Shown here: piece by piece, positions 1 through 8,776 of the stretch
Layout: each line of letters starts with the position of its first letter
How positions within the stretch are numbered: position 1 is the stretch's first letter
Assembly: GCA_000244995.1 (NCBI GenBank)
Contig: CM001438.1
Location: forward strand, 3,496,090 to 3,560,089
DNA from: Burkholderiales bacterium JOSHI_001
Lineage (GTDB): Bacteria > Pseudomonadota > Gammaproteobacteria > Burkholderiales > Burkholderiaceae_C
Length of the DNA: 64,000 bases
Direction: 5' to 3'
Position numbers and translations under genes: made by a program
Notes under the pieces: model-generated
The model's input: the letters and a program-made list of their open reading frames with translations, nothing else
The model's database searches: none
Told to the model about the DNA's origin: nothing

Positions 1-376
1 CGATCAGCGACAGCGCCTTGCCGTCCTGAACGAACAGCCCGGCAGGTCGGACCAATTGCAGGGCTGAGCGCATTTGCTCTGCCGTGGCGTGCGTGTCCAG
101 CCCGGCAACCACCCCCCGTGCGCCGAGAACACCCAAATGAACTTGATCCCAGGTCGGGTTGCCGGCTGCAAGCACACACACCCGTTGCCCTGGCAAAAGG
201 CCCTGCCTGCGCAGGCCATCGGCGATGGCTTGCGCATGCAAGCGGGTGCGCGACAACGAAAGCGACTCCCAGTGGCCCGCGCCCCGCAGCACCCACTGAA
301 ACCTTTCACCGCCGTCTCGGCCCGGCGAGCTGAGCAAAGACGAGATGGTTCGGCCGGCGCAAGGCCCAGCCCGCAA
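1..376 (-). CDS. AMP-dependent synthetase/ligase, N-terminal part (cut by window edge)
   Basis: Reading leftwards from a TTG at 376 the frame stays open to base 1. It encodes a typical start of an adenylate-forming acyl-CoA ligase: a segment like ESLSLSRTRLHAQAIADGL followed by LLPGQRVCVLAAGNP and then GVVAGLDTHATAEQM, which matches the N-terminal subdomain of the family. About 125 residues are present; the ATP-binding core lies outside the window. The start is uncertain: TTG at 376 leaves one base after the stop of the upstream PP-loop gene, so the two are probably co-transcribed and translationally coupled. No ATG or GTG fits better in this frame. The substrate cannot be told from this fragment. 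Confidence 0.6.
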   Translation of the reverse strand, partial: MRAGPCAGRTISSLLSSPGRDGGERFQWVLRGAGHWESLSLSRTRLHAQAIADGLRRQGLLPGQRVCVLAAGNPTWDQVHLGVLGARGVVAGLDTHATAEQMRSALQLVRPAGLFVQDGKALSLI

Positions 377-377
377 C

Positions 378-1454
378 TCACAGGGGCGGGTCGTACGCGC
401 CTTTGGGTCGATTGATCTTGAGGTCATTGGGCGTGAGACCCAGCCACTTCAGGTGTGTCGTGACGTTGCGGCCCAAAAAGAGCTTGCGTCGAATCATGGT
501 GTCAACAATCGGGCCCATCAGCCGCCAGTGGTTCAGGTTGGCCTTGCCGCTGCGGATCAGCGCTGCAAACTCTGGCGCGTAGGGGTTGTAGCCGAAGTTC
601 ATCAGGTCCGAATACATCAACAACCAGTTGATGGGGTAGTTGCTCATCACGGGACTGGCATGGGACGCCTTGTCAACAAGTCCCAGCCGGACCACTTCAC
701 GCATGACCTTGTCCTGATCGTAGTCCCAGGCGTGGAATGGTGCGATGTAGCGCGGAATGCGCGTACCCGAGGGAAGACGCGATGGGTTCCAGAAACGGGA
801 GAGTTCCGCCTTGCTGAACAGATTGGCCTGCCTGAGGTCGGGCGGCGTCCAGTCGGTGTGCTCCACCAATTGGCGCGAAAACTCATAGACCATTCTTTCG
901 GGTTCCGGTTGGCCTGGCGAATAACCAGCCACCACCAGAGGAATTCCCTTCTCCACCGCGACCTGCAGCGCATCGCCTTCAAAGAGCGGGGCGTACACAT
1001 ACGACACGGTGTAAACCGCGCCCCGCTCCTCCTGGTGCGTGAGCAGGTGGCGAAAGAGCTTGCGGTAGAACGCATCGGGCGGACGGTAGACCAGATGATC
1101 CACTTCCAACTTGGCGATGGTTCTACGGATGCTGCGCCATGCCACATCCGGGATGTTGACGTCGGTGGTGAATGCAAGGGGATTCAGGCCATAGTCGACC
1201 TTCATCCTCTGCAGAAGGTACAGGCTGTCCTTGCCACCGCTCAAGCAAACCAGAACGTCATAGGGTCGCCCGCGCCCGCGCACATCGGCCAGCGTTGACT
1301 CCAGATCCTTTTCACGGGCTTGCCGCTGGGCTTCCTGAGACGCCAGGTCCTGCATCGACGGTGGCGGTAGACGACAAAGCGCACATCGCCCAGAAGCGTC
1401 GATATCGGATCCCGGAACAGCCGCCGGAAGCAGGCAACGCGCACAGCGCAACAT
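378..1454 (-). CDS. PP-loop ATPase, N-acetyl sugar amidotransferase-like
   Basis: This 358-residue protein has a four-cysteine zinc-finger-like N-terminus (Cys4, Cys7, Cys24, Cys27) and a PP-loop SGGKDS at residues 72-77. That is the architecture of the WbpG/PseA-like N-acetyl sugar amidotransferases, which transfer ammonia to a nucleotide- or lipid-linked sugar acid through an adenylated intermediate in surface polysaccharide synthesis. The ATG at 1454 is preceded by a GAAGG ribosome site about ten bases upstream. It runs into an acyl-CoA ligase gene on the same strand. Its place beside an exopolysaccharide locus with UDP-GalNAcA genes fits amidation of a uronic acid, but the substrate is inference. 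A different PP-loop role, such as thiolation, is possible. Confidence 0.65.
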   Translation of the reverse strand: MLRCARCLLPAAVPGSDIDASGRCALCRLPPPSMQDLASQEAQRQAREKDLESTLADVRGRGRPYDVLVCLSGGKDSLYLLQRMKVDYGLNPLAFTTDVNIPDVAWRSIRRTIAKLEVDHLVYRPPDAFYRKLFRHLLTHQEERGAVYTVSYVYAPLFEGDALQVAVEKGIPLVVAGYSPGQPEPERMVYEFSRQLVEHTDWTPPDLRQANLFSKAELSRFWNPSRLPSGTRIPRYIAPFHAWDYDQDKVMREVVRLGLVDKASHASPVMSNYPINWLLMYSDLMNFGYNPYAPEFAALIRSGKANLNHWRLMGPIVDTMIRRKLFLGRNVTTHLKWLGLTPNDLKINRPKGAYDPPL

Positions 1455-1764
1455 AGGTCAAGCCTTCGGTAGACAATGGGCGCAACTTCGCGAACTGTGC
1501 ACACTATCAGAATTGGTCATGAGGCAATACTTCTGCGTTGCTGCCCTGCGCTCCTGTGCAGAGCGCCCGCACGGTACAACTTCCTTCGCAGCTTCGGCTT
1601 GCCCATGCACACCGTCCAGATCCAGAAAAATTGTCGCGCCGCAACAACCGCAAGCAGTCTATCCCGATCTGCGACAAGCGAAATAATCGGATGCGGGCTG
1701 GTCCGCGACGCTCGCAGAGCACGTCGAACTGTCAACCACCCATTGACCCGATGTCATTGACGTC
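1455..1764. other. Divergent gene-free region between the amidotransferase and the ABC operon
   Basis: These 310 bases separate two divergent genes and so should hold both promoters. The base composition is lower in GC than the flanking genes around 1620-1690 (runs such as AAAAATTG and AAATAATCGG). I find no clear -35/-10 pair, no terminator and no convincing small ORF. The open frames here lack ribosome sites and look like chance. Confidence 0.5.
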
Positions 1765-2541
1765 GTGCAGCGTTCAGGCATGTCGAACTCCTTTCAGCCG
1801 ACAGGCGACCCGGCTCCGCGCCGCGCCCTGCTCCACCCCGTGGTTCTGCAGGGCGTGTCCAAGTCCTACAGGCTGGGCGACGTCGATGTGCCGGCGTTGA
1901 CCGGCATTGATCTGGTGATCCTGCCTGACCGCTTTACCGTGATTTCCGGGCCATCGGGAAGCGGCAAGACCACTTTGTTGAACCTCATTGGATGCATTGA
2001 TCGACCGGACCAAGGCACCCTGGTGGTGGGAGGTAAGCGGGTGGGGATGCTCAACGACGACGAACTGTCTGACTTCCGAGCCAACTATCTGGGATTCGTG
2101 TTCCAGAACTTCAACCTGCTGCCTGTTCTCACTGCGCGCGAGAACGTGGAATACCCACTGCTGTTGGCTGGCCTGCCCACAGACGTGCGCGCCGAACGCG
2201 CGCAGTCTCTGCTGGAATCGGTGGGGCTCGGCGCCCACGGGCACAAGCGGCCGGGGCAGCTTTCCGGCGGACAACGCCAGCGCGTCGCGATTGCTCGGGC
2301 GCTGGCGCGCCGGCCGCAACTCGTGCTGGCCGACGAACCCACTGCCAACCTGGACAGCAAGACCGGCACCGAGATCATCGCTCTGATGCGCCAATTGCAA
2401 CAGGAACAGCACATCTCCTTCATCTTTTCGTCGCACGACCCGAAGATCCTGGACGAAGCCGACGACGCCGTCCATATCCGCGACGGGACCATCACCTCGA
2501 TCGAACGACGTCTGCTCGCGCCCGCCAGGGAGGGCGCATGA
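1765..2541 (+). CDS. ABC transporter ATP-binding protein, LolD/MacB type
   Basis: The 258-residue ATPase has all ABC motifs: Walker A GPSGSGKT (residues 62-69), the Q-loop, the signature LSGGQRQRVAIARAL, Walker B LVLADEP followed by the TANLD D-loop, and the switch His in SSHDPK. Its size and motif set put it in the LolD/MacB/FtsE group, which powers transport or mechanical work across the envelope without passing substrate through the inner membrane in the usual way. The open frame begins at GTG 1765; ATG 1780 (MSNSFQ) is an equally good start and neither has a strong ribosome site. It overlaps the permease gene by four bases (ATGA), so the two are translationally coupled. Confidence 0.9.
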   Translation: MQRSGMSNSFQPTGDPAPRRALLHPVVLQGVSKSYRLGDVDVPALTGIDLVILPDRFTVISGPSGSGKTTLLNLIGCIDRPDQGTLVVGGKRVGMLNDDELSDFRANYLGFVFQNFNLLPVLTARENVEYPLLLAGLPTDVRAERAQSLLESVGLGAHGHKRPGQLSGGQRQRVAIARALARRPQLVLADEPTANLDSKTGTEIIALMRQLQQEQHISFIFSSHDPKILDEADDAVHIRDGTITSIERRLLAPAREGA

Positions 2542-3947
2542 AATCACTGGCCTTGGCGTGGCGCAACCTGCTGCGCAACCGCCGTCGCTCGCTGATGACG
2601 CTGACCGCCATGGCCCTTGGGCTGATGTCCGTGCTTCTCTTTGGTGGCTACATCAAGGACATCACCTATGCCATGCAGACCGACTTCGTGCGCCGTTCGG
2701 GTCACCTGCAGATCCAGCACAAGGACTACTTCCGCTTCGGTAGCGGCAACCCGACGGCCTACGGCATCACCCATCCTGAGAAGGTGATCGAAGCCATCCG
2801 ACGCGACCCCATCCTGGCGCCCATGTTGCTGGTGGCCACACCCACCTTGAATTTCGGCGCGATTGCCGGGAACTTTGCGGCCGGAGCCTCGCGCACCGTG
2901 TATGTCCAGGGTGTGGTGGTGGACGAGCAAAACCGCCTGCGCGAGTGGAACGACTACCAGCACCGCATCCTGATGAAGGGGCTCGCCCTCACTGGCACCA
3001 ACCCCGACAGCGTGGTGGTGGGCACAGGCGTTGCCCGTGTGCTGCACCTGTGCGCAGCCTTGAATGTCCAGGATTGCATGGCCGAACCCGACGCAAAGCC
3101 GGCGTCGGCCGCACCAGCCGGTGTGGATCTGCCGAGCGACATTGCGGCACTGGCCTCTTCCAATGCCCGCGCCAGCGCGACCGGTTCGCCGCGGCACGGC
3201 TCACGGCTGGAACTGCTGGCCACCAGCGCTCGCGGTGCGCCCAATGTGGCCGCGGTCAACGTGGTCAGTGCGGAATACCAGGGCATCAAGGAACTGGACG
3301 ACGTGCACGTTGGGATGCACCTTGCTCAGGCGCAGCGTCTGGTCTTCGGTTCGGCACCGCCCCAGGTCACCGCCATCGCGCTGCAACTTCAACATACGTC
3401 GCAGATGCCCAAGGCCCGCGCGCGATTGCTGGAGGTCCTGGCAACCCAGTTTCCGGATTCGCCGCTGGGGGTGGTGGACTTCGAGACCCTGAACCCCTTC
3501 TATGGGCAGACGCTGGGCATGTTCGCCGTGATCTTCGGTTTCATTTCAGTGCTGATCGACGCGATCGTGCTGTTCACGGTGACCAACACCATGACCATGG
3601 TGGTGGTGGAACGCACCGCCGAAATCGGCACCTTGCGCGCCATCGGCCTTCGCCGCAAGGGCATTCAGACCCTGTTTGTCACCGAGGGTTTGCTGCTCGG
3701 GTGTTTTGCGGCCGCGCTCGGCACGGCAGGCTCTTTTGTCCTTGCCTGGATGGTCAACCACATGGGCATGACCTGGGTGCCACCCGGCCGCGTCGACCTT
3801 GTGCCCCTGTCGGTGCGGCTGGACGGAGAACATGCCATGTTGTTTGGCAGCGCGGCGGCGTTGGTGGTGGTGGCCGGGTTGTCGGCATTGATCCCTGCCT
3901 TTCGCGCTTCGCGGATGAACATCGTGGATGCCCTGCGCCACGTCTGA
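2538..3947 (+). CDS. ABC transporter permease, FtsX/MacB/LolCE-like
   Basis: The 469-residue protein has one transmembrane segment near the N-terminus (about residues 18-40), a long periplasmic domain, and three C-terminal membrane segments. In the last part VVVERTAEIGTLRAIGLRR is the conserved FtsX-family coupling helix region. The start WRNLLRNRRRSLMT is typical of this family. The periplasmic domain carries a low-complexity Ala/Ser/Pro-rich stretch around residues 175-230, probably a flexible insertion. It pairs with the ATPase just upstream and is followed by a LolA-like periplasmic protein and a beta-barrel, which suggests movement of a lipid or lipoprotein-like cargo toward the outer membrane. 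The cargo is not known from the sequence. Confidence 0.85.
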   Translation: MKSLALAWRNLLRNRRRSLMTLTAMALGLMSVLLFGGYIKDITYAMQTDFVRRSGHLQIQHKDYFRFGSGNPTAYGITHPEKVIEAIRRDPILAPMLLVATPTLNFGAIAGNFAAGASRTVYVQGVVVDEQNRLREWNDYQHRILMKGLALTGTNPDSVVVGTGVARVLHLCAALNVQDCMAEPDAKPASAAPAGVDLPSDIAALASSNARASATGSPRHGSRLELLATSARGAPNVAAVNVVSAEYQGIKELDDVHVGMHLAQAQRLVFGSAPPQVTAIALQLQHTSQMPKARARLLEVLATQFPDSPLGVVDFETLNPFYGQTLGMFAVIFGFISVLIDAIVLFTVTNTMTMVVVERTAEIGTLRAIGLRRKGIQTLFVTEGLLLGCFAAALGTAGSFVLAWMVNHMGMTWVPPGRVDLVPLSVRLDGEHAMLFGSAAALVVVAGLSALIPAFRASRMNIVDALRHV

Positions 3948-3963
3948 CAACGGATCCCTTCCC

Positions 3964-4743
3964 ATGAAGATCATGCAAATGCTTCGATGTGCCCTGGTCC
4001 TGCTGGTCCTTGGCCTGTTCCGCCAGGCCATGGCCGCCGACCCCCAGTCCATCCTGGCCGCCAGCGACGCCGTGCGCAACCCTTCGCGGCCCTTCTCGGT
4101 GACGGTGACGCTGCTGGAATTCCGTGCCGGCAAGCAGACCGAAAGCAACACCTTGTCGGTCCTTTCAAAAGCCGATGGCGCCAGCGGTCAATACCGCAGC
4201 CTCATCCGCTTCGTTGCCCCCGCCCGTGATGCCAACAAGCTGATGCTGAAGAACGGCAACGACCTGTGGTTCTTCGACCCGGCCAGCCAGGCCAGCATTC
4301 GCCTTTCGCCCCAACAGCGTTTGCTGGGCCAGGCGTCCAATGGCGATGTGGTCACCGTGAACCTGGCCAAGGACTACAAGGCCGAATTGCTGGGCGAAGA
4401 AGACCAGGTGGACGGCGAGAAGGTCAACCGGCGTTGCTACAAACTGGGCTTGGCCGCAGCGTCGCCAGACGTCACCTACCACCGCGTGGAACTGTGGGTG
4501 GACACCGGCAGTTCCCGTCCGGTGAAAGCGCGCTTCTTCGCCGAAAGCGGCCAGTTGCTGAAGACGGCCTACTACCGCAAGTACCAGAACCAATTGGGCC
4601 GCGAGCGGCCCACCGAGATGGTGATCATCGACGGGCTGGACCCCGGTTGGGTGACGGTGATGCGATACAGTGATTATTCCCATCGCGAGGTGCCCGACGC
4701 CTGGTTGCAGCGTGACTACCTGCCTCGCTACAAACCGGAGTAG
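3964..4743 (+). CDS. Outer membrane lipoprotein-sorting (LolA-like) periplasmic protein
   Basis: I chose ATG 3964, which gives 259 residues starting with a signal peptide (MKIMQMLRCALVLLVLGLF, cleavage after AMA). An upstream in-frame ATG at 3928 would lie inside the permease gene and spoil the signal. The body resembles the LolA-like beta-half-barrel family: segments such as LMLKNGNDLWFFDP, SIRLSPQQRLLGQASNGDVV and RPTEMVIID occur in the expected order. Family members bind acyl chains and ferry lipoproteins or lipids across the periplasm. It follows a LolCDE-like ABC pair by 16 bases and precedes a predicted barrel protein by two bases. The canonical LolA has no such barrel partner, so this is probably a separate pathway. 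Confidence 0.75.
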   Translation: MKIMQMLRCALVLLVLGLFRQAMAADPQSILAASDAVRNPSRPFSVTVTLLEFRAGKQTESNTLSVLSKADGASGQYRSLIRFVAPARDANKLMLKNGNDLWFFDPASQASIRLSPQQRLLGQASNGDVVTVNLAKDYKAELLGEEDQVDGEKVNRRCYKLGLAAASPDVTYHRVELWVDTGSSRPVKARFFAESGQLLKTAYYRKYQNQLGRERPTEMVIIDGLDPGWVTVMRYSDYSHREVPDAWLQRDYLPRYKPE

Positions 4744-4745
4744 GC

Positions 4746-6008
4746 ATGCGGCTTCTCAGTCTTGGCGCAGTTTTCGTTTCGCTCCTCGTACCCACTGCCA
4801 GCCAAGCCGCTGACGCCACCGACCTGGATGCGCTGAGTCTGGCCGACCAGGCTGGCGACAACAAGGTTCAACCGGCCCGCGCATGGCGCCTTTTCCTGGA
4901 GGGCGCGCGCGGGCGCAGCACGTCCCGCACGGACGGCTCTTCCGTGGATTTCTCTCGCGCTTCCATCGACCTGCGCTACGACCGCAAGCTGGGTGAAGCC
5001 TGGCGGGTGGTGGTGTCCAATCGGTTGGACGGCGTGGACGACAAGGCCGAGCCCGGCGCCCCGAGCATGAACACGCTGCGCGAGGCCTATGTCAGTTGGT
5101 CGCCGGCGCCAGACCTGAGCTTCGACCTGGGCCGCGTGAACCTTCGGCAGGGTGTGGCCATGGGCTACAACCCCACCGACTGGTTCAAGGAAAACGCCCT
5201 GCGCGCCAACTTCACGCCCGATCCGATGGCGCTGCGGGAAAACCGCCAGGGCACGGTGGTGGTCCAGGGTCAGAAGGTGTGGCCGGGCGCGTCTGCGTCC
5301 CTGGCCTTGTCGCCCAAACTGTCCAGCGAGGTGGCCACGGACACCTGGGCCCTGAATGCGGGGGCCACCAACCCCAGCGACCGCTGGCTGCTGGTCGCCA
5401 GCGCCAAGCTGGGCGCCGGTTTCAATCCCCAGTTGCTGGTTCACGGTGCACGGGACCAGTCCACCCAATGGGGCCTGAATGCTTCGGTGCTGGCGGGCGA
5501 CGCCACGTCGGTGTTTGCGGAGTGGTCAACCGGCCGGGGTCCGAGCCTGATTTCCCGGGCCCTGGCATTGGCACAAGGCGAGCAGCGGCAAGAGCGGGCG
5601 GCGCTGGGCTTGACTTACACCCTGCCCATCAACCTGGCCCTGACGGCCGAGCTGGAATACAACGGGTCGGCGCCCACGGGCGACCAATGGCGGGTCCTGG
5701 GGGGCACACCGCTGGGGCAGTTGCGGGTGCTGGGCGCGGCCCAGTCACTGCAAGACCTGCCGGCCCGGCGCGCCTGGTTCGTGCATGCCCAATGGAAGGA
5801 TGCCGTGTTCAGTCGCCTGGATGTCTCGGCCTTTGCGCGGCACGAAGACCAGACCCACAGCACAGCCCAGTGGCTGGAACTGCGATACCGCTTGCAAAAG
5901 ATGGACCTGGCCCTGCAATGCCAATGGTTCACCGGGTCCGCAGGCTCGGTCTTCGGCAGCGTACCGAATCGCCGGGTGGTGGACCTGTCGCTGCGCTGGT
6001 ACCCCTGA
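4746..6008 (+). CDS. Predicted outer membrane beta-barrel protein
   Basis: The 420-residue protein starts with a signal peptide (cleavage near SQAADA) and then shows alternating amphipathic strands with aromatic girdles, for example SFDLGRVNLRQGVAMGYN, LALTAELEYN, RLDVSAFARHEDQ, and a final strand VVDLSLRWYP. It lacks a C-terminal Phe, ending in Tyr-Pro. I cannot assign a named family; it is reminiscent of DUF1302-like or porin-like barrels that accompany LolA-like proteins. It starts two bases after the LolA-like gene and closes the four-gene unit. The likely job is the outer membrane end of the ABC/LolA-like pathway (inference from order). Confidence 0.6.
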   Translation: MRLLSLGAVFVSLLVPTASQAADATDLDALSLADQAGDNKVQPARAWRLFLEGARGRSTSRTDGSSVDFSRASIDLRYDRKLGEAWRVVVSNRLDGVDDKAEPGAPSMNTLREAYVSWSPAPDLSFDLGRVNLRQGVAMGYNPTDWFKENALRANFTPDPMALRENRQGTVVVQGQKVWPGASASLALSPKLSSEVATDTWALNAGATNPSDRWLLVASAKLGAGFNPQLLVHGARDQSTQWGLNASVLAGDATSVFAEWSTGRGPSLISRALALAQGEQRQERAALGLTYTLPINLALTAELEYNGSAPTGDQWRVLGGTPLGQLRVLGAAQSLQDLPARRAWFVHAQWKDAVFSRLDVSAFARHEDQTHSTAQWLELRYRLQKMDLALQCQWFTGSAGSVFGSVPNRRVVDLSLRWYP

Positions 6009-6108
6009 TTTCGGTGGGCTGCCGTTCGCGCATTTGTGCTCGGCGTTGACCGATGCCCCGGAACCGGGGTGTGTCGGTGTCTCGACAGGGTGACTATGCT
6101 TCGCCATC

Positions 6109-7239
6109 TTGACTGAGCACTGCCCTGTCCTCGTGTTGTCGAAGCCTGTCCCTTTTCTGCCCACTGCCTCGTCGGAACCTTCACATGAAGCCCGGTTGCT
6201 GGCCCAACTGCTGCGTGCTGCGCGGGTGGTGCTGCTGCTGGGCGAGGCGCAGTCGGACAGAAGGGCCTTGATCCACGACGAACTGGCCCCGTTGCTGGCG
6301 CGGCGATGGTCCGACCGCATCGATGCGTCCGATTCCGGCCCCAGGGAGGCTGCTGAACACGCGCCAGAACGTCGGCGCCGCACGGACCGAAATCAAGAAT
6401 GCGTGGTGATCTTCGACCGCTGGACCTCTGGGGTGGGCGGGCCGCTGCAGCACCTGCGACATTCCTTGGCCGCCAAACTCGGTGTAGGCACCGCGGAACT
6501 TGAAGCCGCGCCGAAGCGCTTGGACGAGGCGCTGGCCGCCTGGACGCAGGCTCGCCCGGTGCATGTGCTCTTGCTGCTTCACCACTTTGAAGACCACCTG
6601 CTGGCAGCCCGACCGGGACCCGAGCACGCCCACGTCACCGACGAGCTGGTGCGCCTGCTCAACCGACCCGGCCTGCCTGTGAGCGTGCTGCTGTCCCTGA
6701 CGGAAGCGGCGCAACCTCATCTTGCTGGCATGCGCAGCCTGGTGCCCGGCCTGGAAGACATGTCGCTTCGCCTGAAGGCCGGGGGCGCCACGGCGCCAGG
6801 CCGGGACGCGTTCACCTTGCCCATGCCGGATGCGCCTGCCGCGTCAATGCCGGGGCACTCGAACGAAACACCCGGCCCGGCAACCACAAGACAGCACGGC
6901 CCTGAACGCAGCGACCCCAAGCGCGGCCCTGTGGATCGCCCCGCCATTCGCTCCGACGATGTCTACGCCCTGATCAACTCCACGCTCACCCGGGTGGCCA
7001 CCGGCAGTGCGGCCAACCCATTGATGGAGGGGCGGCCGGCGTCCTCGGAGCCTGAAATTGAAACCTTTCAGCCTGGCCCGCAGCCCCGCGCCGTGGGCCG
7101 GGACGAATCCCTGGATGCCTTCCTGCCAGATCGCCACGAAACATCGCCCCCCCCGGAGGCTCATCCCGCCGGGCAGGCGGCACCAGCCCGCATGGGCTGG
7201 TGGACACGCCTGATGCGGCTCCTGGGCAGAGGAAGCTGA
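6109..7239 (+). CDS. STAND-ATPase-like protein with degenerate P-loop, unknown function
   Basis: The 376-residue frame opens at TTG 6109; GTG 6133 is an alternative and neither has a good ribosome site. Residues about 20-220 look like the start of a novel-STAND NTPase: an RLLAQLLRAARVVLLLGE strand at the Walker A place, a VVIFDRW segment at the Walker B place, then a helical part ending near residue 230. The Walker A glycine-lysine residues are missing (GEAQSDRRAL stands where GxxGxGKS should be), so nucleotide binding is doubtful. Residues about 230-355 are Pro/Gly/Ala-rich and low in complexity. The C-terminus WWTRLMRLLGRG is a short amphipathic helix that could touch a membrane. The gene sits alone between the ABC unit and tviB. 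Confidence 0.5.
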   Translation: MTEHCPVLVLSKPVPFLPTASSEPSHEARLLAQLLRAARVVLLLGEAQSDRRALIHDELAPLLARRWSDRIDASDSGPREAAEHAPERRRRTDRNQECVVIFDRWTSGVGGPLQHLRHSLAAKLGVGTAELEAAPKRLDEALAAWTQARPVHVLLLLHHFEDHLLAARPGPEHAHVTDELVRLLNRPGLPVSVLLSLTEAAQPHLAGMRSLVPGLEDMSLRLKAGGATAPGRDAFTLPMPDAPAASMPGHSNETPGPATTRQHGPERSDPKRGPVDRPAIRSDDVYALINSTLTRVATGSAANPLMEGRPASSEPEIETFQPGPQPRAVGRDESLDAFLPDRHETSPPPEAHPAGQAAPARMGWWTRLMRLLGRGS

Positions 7240-7483
7240 ATACAGCGGCGTGACACTTTTCACGCGCCAAGCCATGTGTCGCTCAACAGCGCACCCTTCG
7301 CCCCGCAGTCACGGGTGGCGGGGAACCCGGAGGGGCAGCCCACCATGGGAGAATGCTCGAACCGAATGGTGGGCGCTCAAGGCTCGTCGAGGCACGCAGA
7401 ACGTGCACGCGCCAGCAAACCTTTCGGGCGGACGTTGCCGCGCGCGCCGTCATCCCTTCCAACTACCTTGTGTGTTCTGAACC

Positions 7484-8776
7484 ATGAATGATCGCCAACC
7501 TGTCGTGGCCGTCGTCGGCCTGGGTTATGTGGGCCTGCCGCTGGCCGTGGAATTCGGCAAGCACCGCCGCACCATCGGCGTGGACCTGTCCGAGCCCAAG
7601 GTGGCCGCCTACAAGCGCTTCGTGGATCCCACCGGAGAGGTCTCGTCGGAAGCCCTGCGTGCCGCCACGCACCTGAACTGCACCACCGACGGGGCCGCGC
7701 TGGCCGACGCCGACATCATCATCGTGGCCGTGCCCACGCCGGTGGACGAGGCTCGGCGCCCCGACTTTTCGCCGCTGGTGGGCAGTTCCACCACGGTGGG
7801 CAAGTACATGAAGCGCGGCGCCATCGTGGTCTACGAATCCACTGTTTACCCTGGCGCCACCGAAGAGGTCTGCGTTCCGGTTCTGGAAAAGGTGTCGGGA
7901 CTGAAGTGGAAGCAGGACTTCAACATCGGCTACAGCCCCGAGCGCATCAACCCCGGCGACAAGGAACGCACGCTCACCAAGATCACCAAGATCGTCTCCG
8001 GCGACACCCCCGAGACCCTGGCCAAGGTGCAGGACCTGTACGCCAGCATCATCCAGGCCGGCGTCTACCCGGCCAGCAGCATTGCGGTGGCCGAGGCGGC
8101 CAAGGTGATCGAGAACACCCAGCGCGACCTGAACATCGCCCTGATGAACGAGCTGTCGCTCATCTTCAACATGATGGGCATCGACACGCTGGAAGTGCTG
8201 AAGGCCGCGGGCACCAAGTGGAACTTCCTGCCCTTCCGCCCGGGTCTGGTGGGCGGCCATTGCATTGGCGTGGACCCGTACTACCTGACCCACAAGGCGG
8301 AAATGCTGGGCTACCAGCCGCAGGTCATCCTGGCCGGCCGGCGCATCAACGACAGCATGGGCAAGTACGTGGCGGAACAAACGGTCAAGCGCATGATCGC
8401 CGCCGACCTGCCCGTGAAGGGCTCGGACGTGGTGGTTCTGGGCATGACCTTCAAGGAAGACTGCCCCGACCTGCGTAACAGCAAGGTCATCGACGTCATC
8501 CGCGAACTGCAGAGCTTCGGCGTGAAGGTGCATGTGCACGACCCGCTGGCCGACGACGCGGAGTGCCGGCATGAATACGGCATCGGCCTGACGTCGTGGG
8601 ACCAACTGCCGCAAGGCAGTGCCATCGTGGCCGCGGTGTCGCACAAGGCCTACAAGGACATGGGCCTGCCCCAGGTGCTGGCCAAGCTGAAACCCGGTGG
8701 CGTGTTCACCGACGTGAAGTCGGCCTACGAGCCGGCCGCCATCACCCAGGCCGGCTTCAAGCTCTGGCGCCTGTGA
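7484..8776 (+). CDS. tviB: UDP-N-acetylglucosamine/galactosamine 6-dehydrogenase (TviB/WbpA type)
   Basis: The 430-residue enzyme has the N-terminal Rossmann motif [12 protein letters not shown], the NAD-binding PTPV region, the active-site Cys260 in [17 protein letters not shown], and the C-terminal Rossmann domain ([19 protein letters not shown]). The [10 protein letters not shown] sequence is typical of the TviB/VipA/WbpA branch that oxidises UDP-N-acetylhexosamines to uronic acids, rather than the UDP-glucose branch. It overlaps the following tviC-like epimerase by one base (TGATG), the same gene pair as in the Vi antigen pathway. Together they would turn UDP-GlcNAc into UDP-GalNAcA in the cytoplasm for the exopolysaccharide. 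A 244-base upstream gap may hold the promoter. Confidence 0.88.
   Translation: MNDRQPVVAVVGLGYVGLPLAVEFGKHRRTIGVDLSEPKVAAYKRFVDPTGEVSSEALRAATHLNCTTDGAALADADIIIVAVPTPVDEARRPDFSPLVGSSTTVGKYMKRGAIVVYESTVYPGATEEVCVPVLEKVSGLKWKQDFNIGYSPERINPGDKERTLTKITKIVSGDTPETLAKVQDLYASIIQAGVYPASSIAVAEAAKVIENTQRDLNIALMNELSLIFNMMGIDTLEVLKAAGTKWNFLPFRPGLVGGHCIGVDPYYLTHKAEMLGYQPQVILAGRRINDSMGKYVAEQTVKRMIAADLPVKGSDVVVLGMTFKEDCPDLRNSKVIDVIRELQSFGVKVHVHDPLADDAECRHEYGIGLTSWDQLPQGSAIVAAVSHKAYKDMGLPQVLAKLKPGGVFTDVKSAYEPAAITQAGFKLWRL

Noticed and set aside
6049-6079. Hairpin with CCCCG-GAAC-CGGGG core downstream of the barrel gene
   Set aside because: There is no T-run and the outer arms need an uneven internal loop; it could be a weak terminator but the evidence is too thin.
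7248-7265. GCGTG-N8-CACGC dyad after the STAND-like gene
   Set aside because: Five-base arms are expected by chance at this GC content and no T-run follows.
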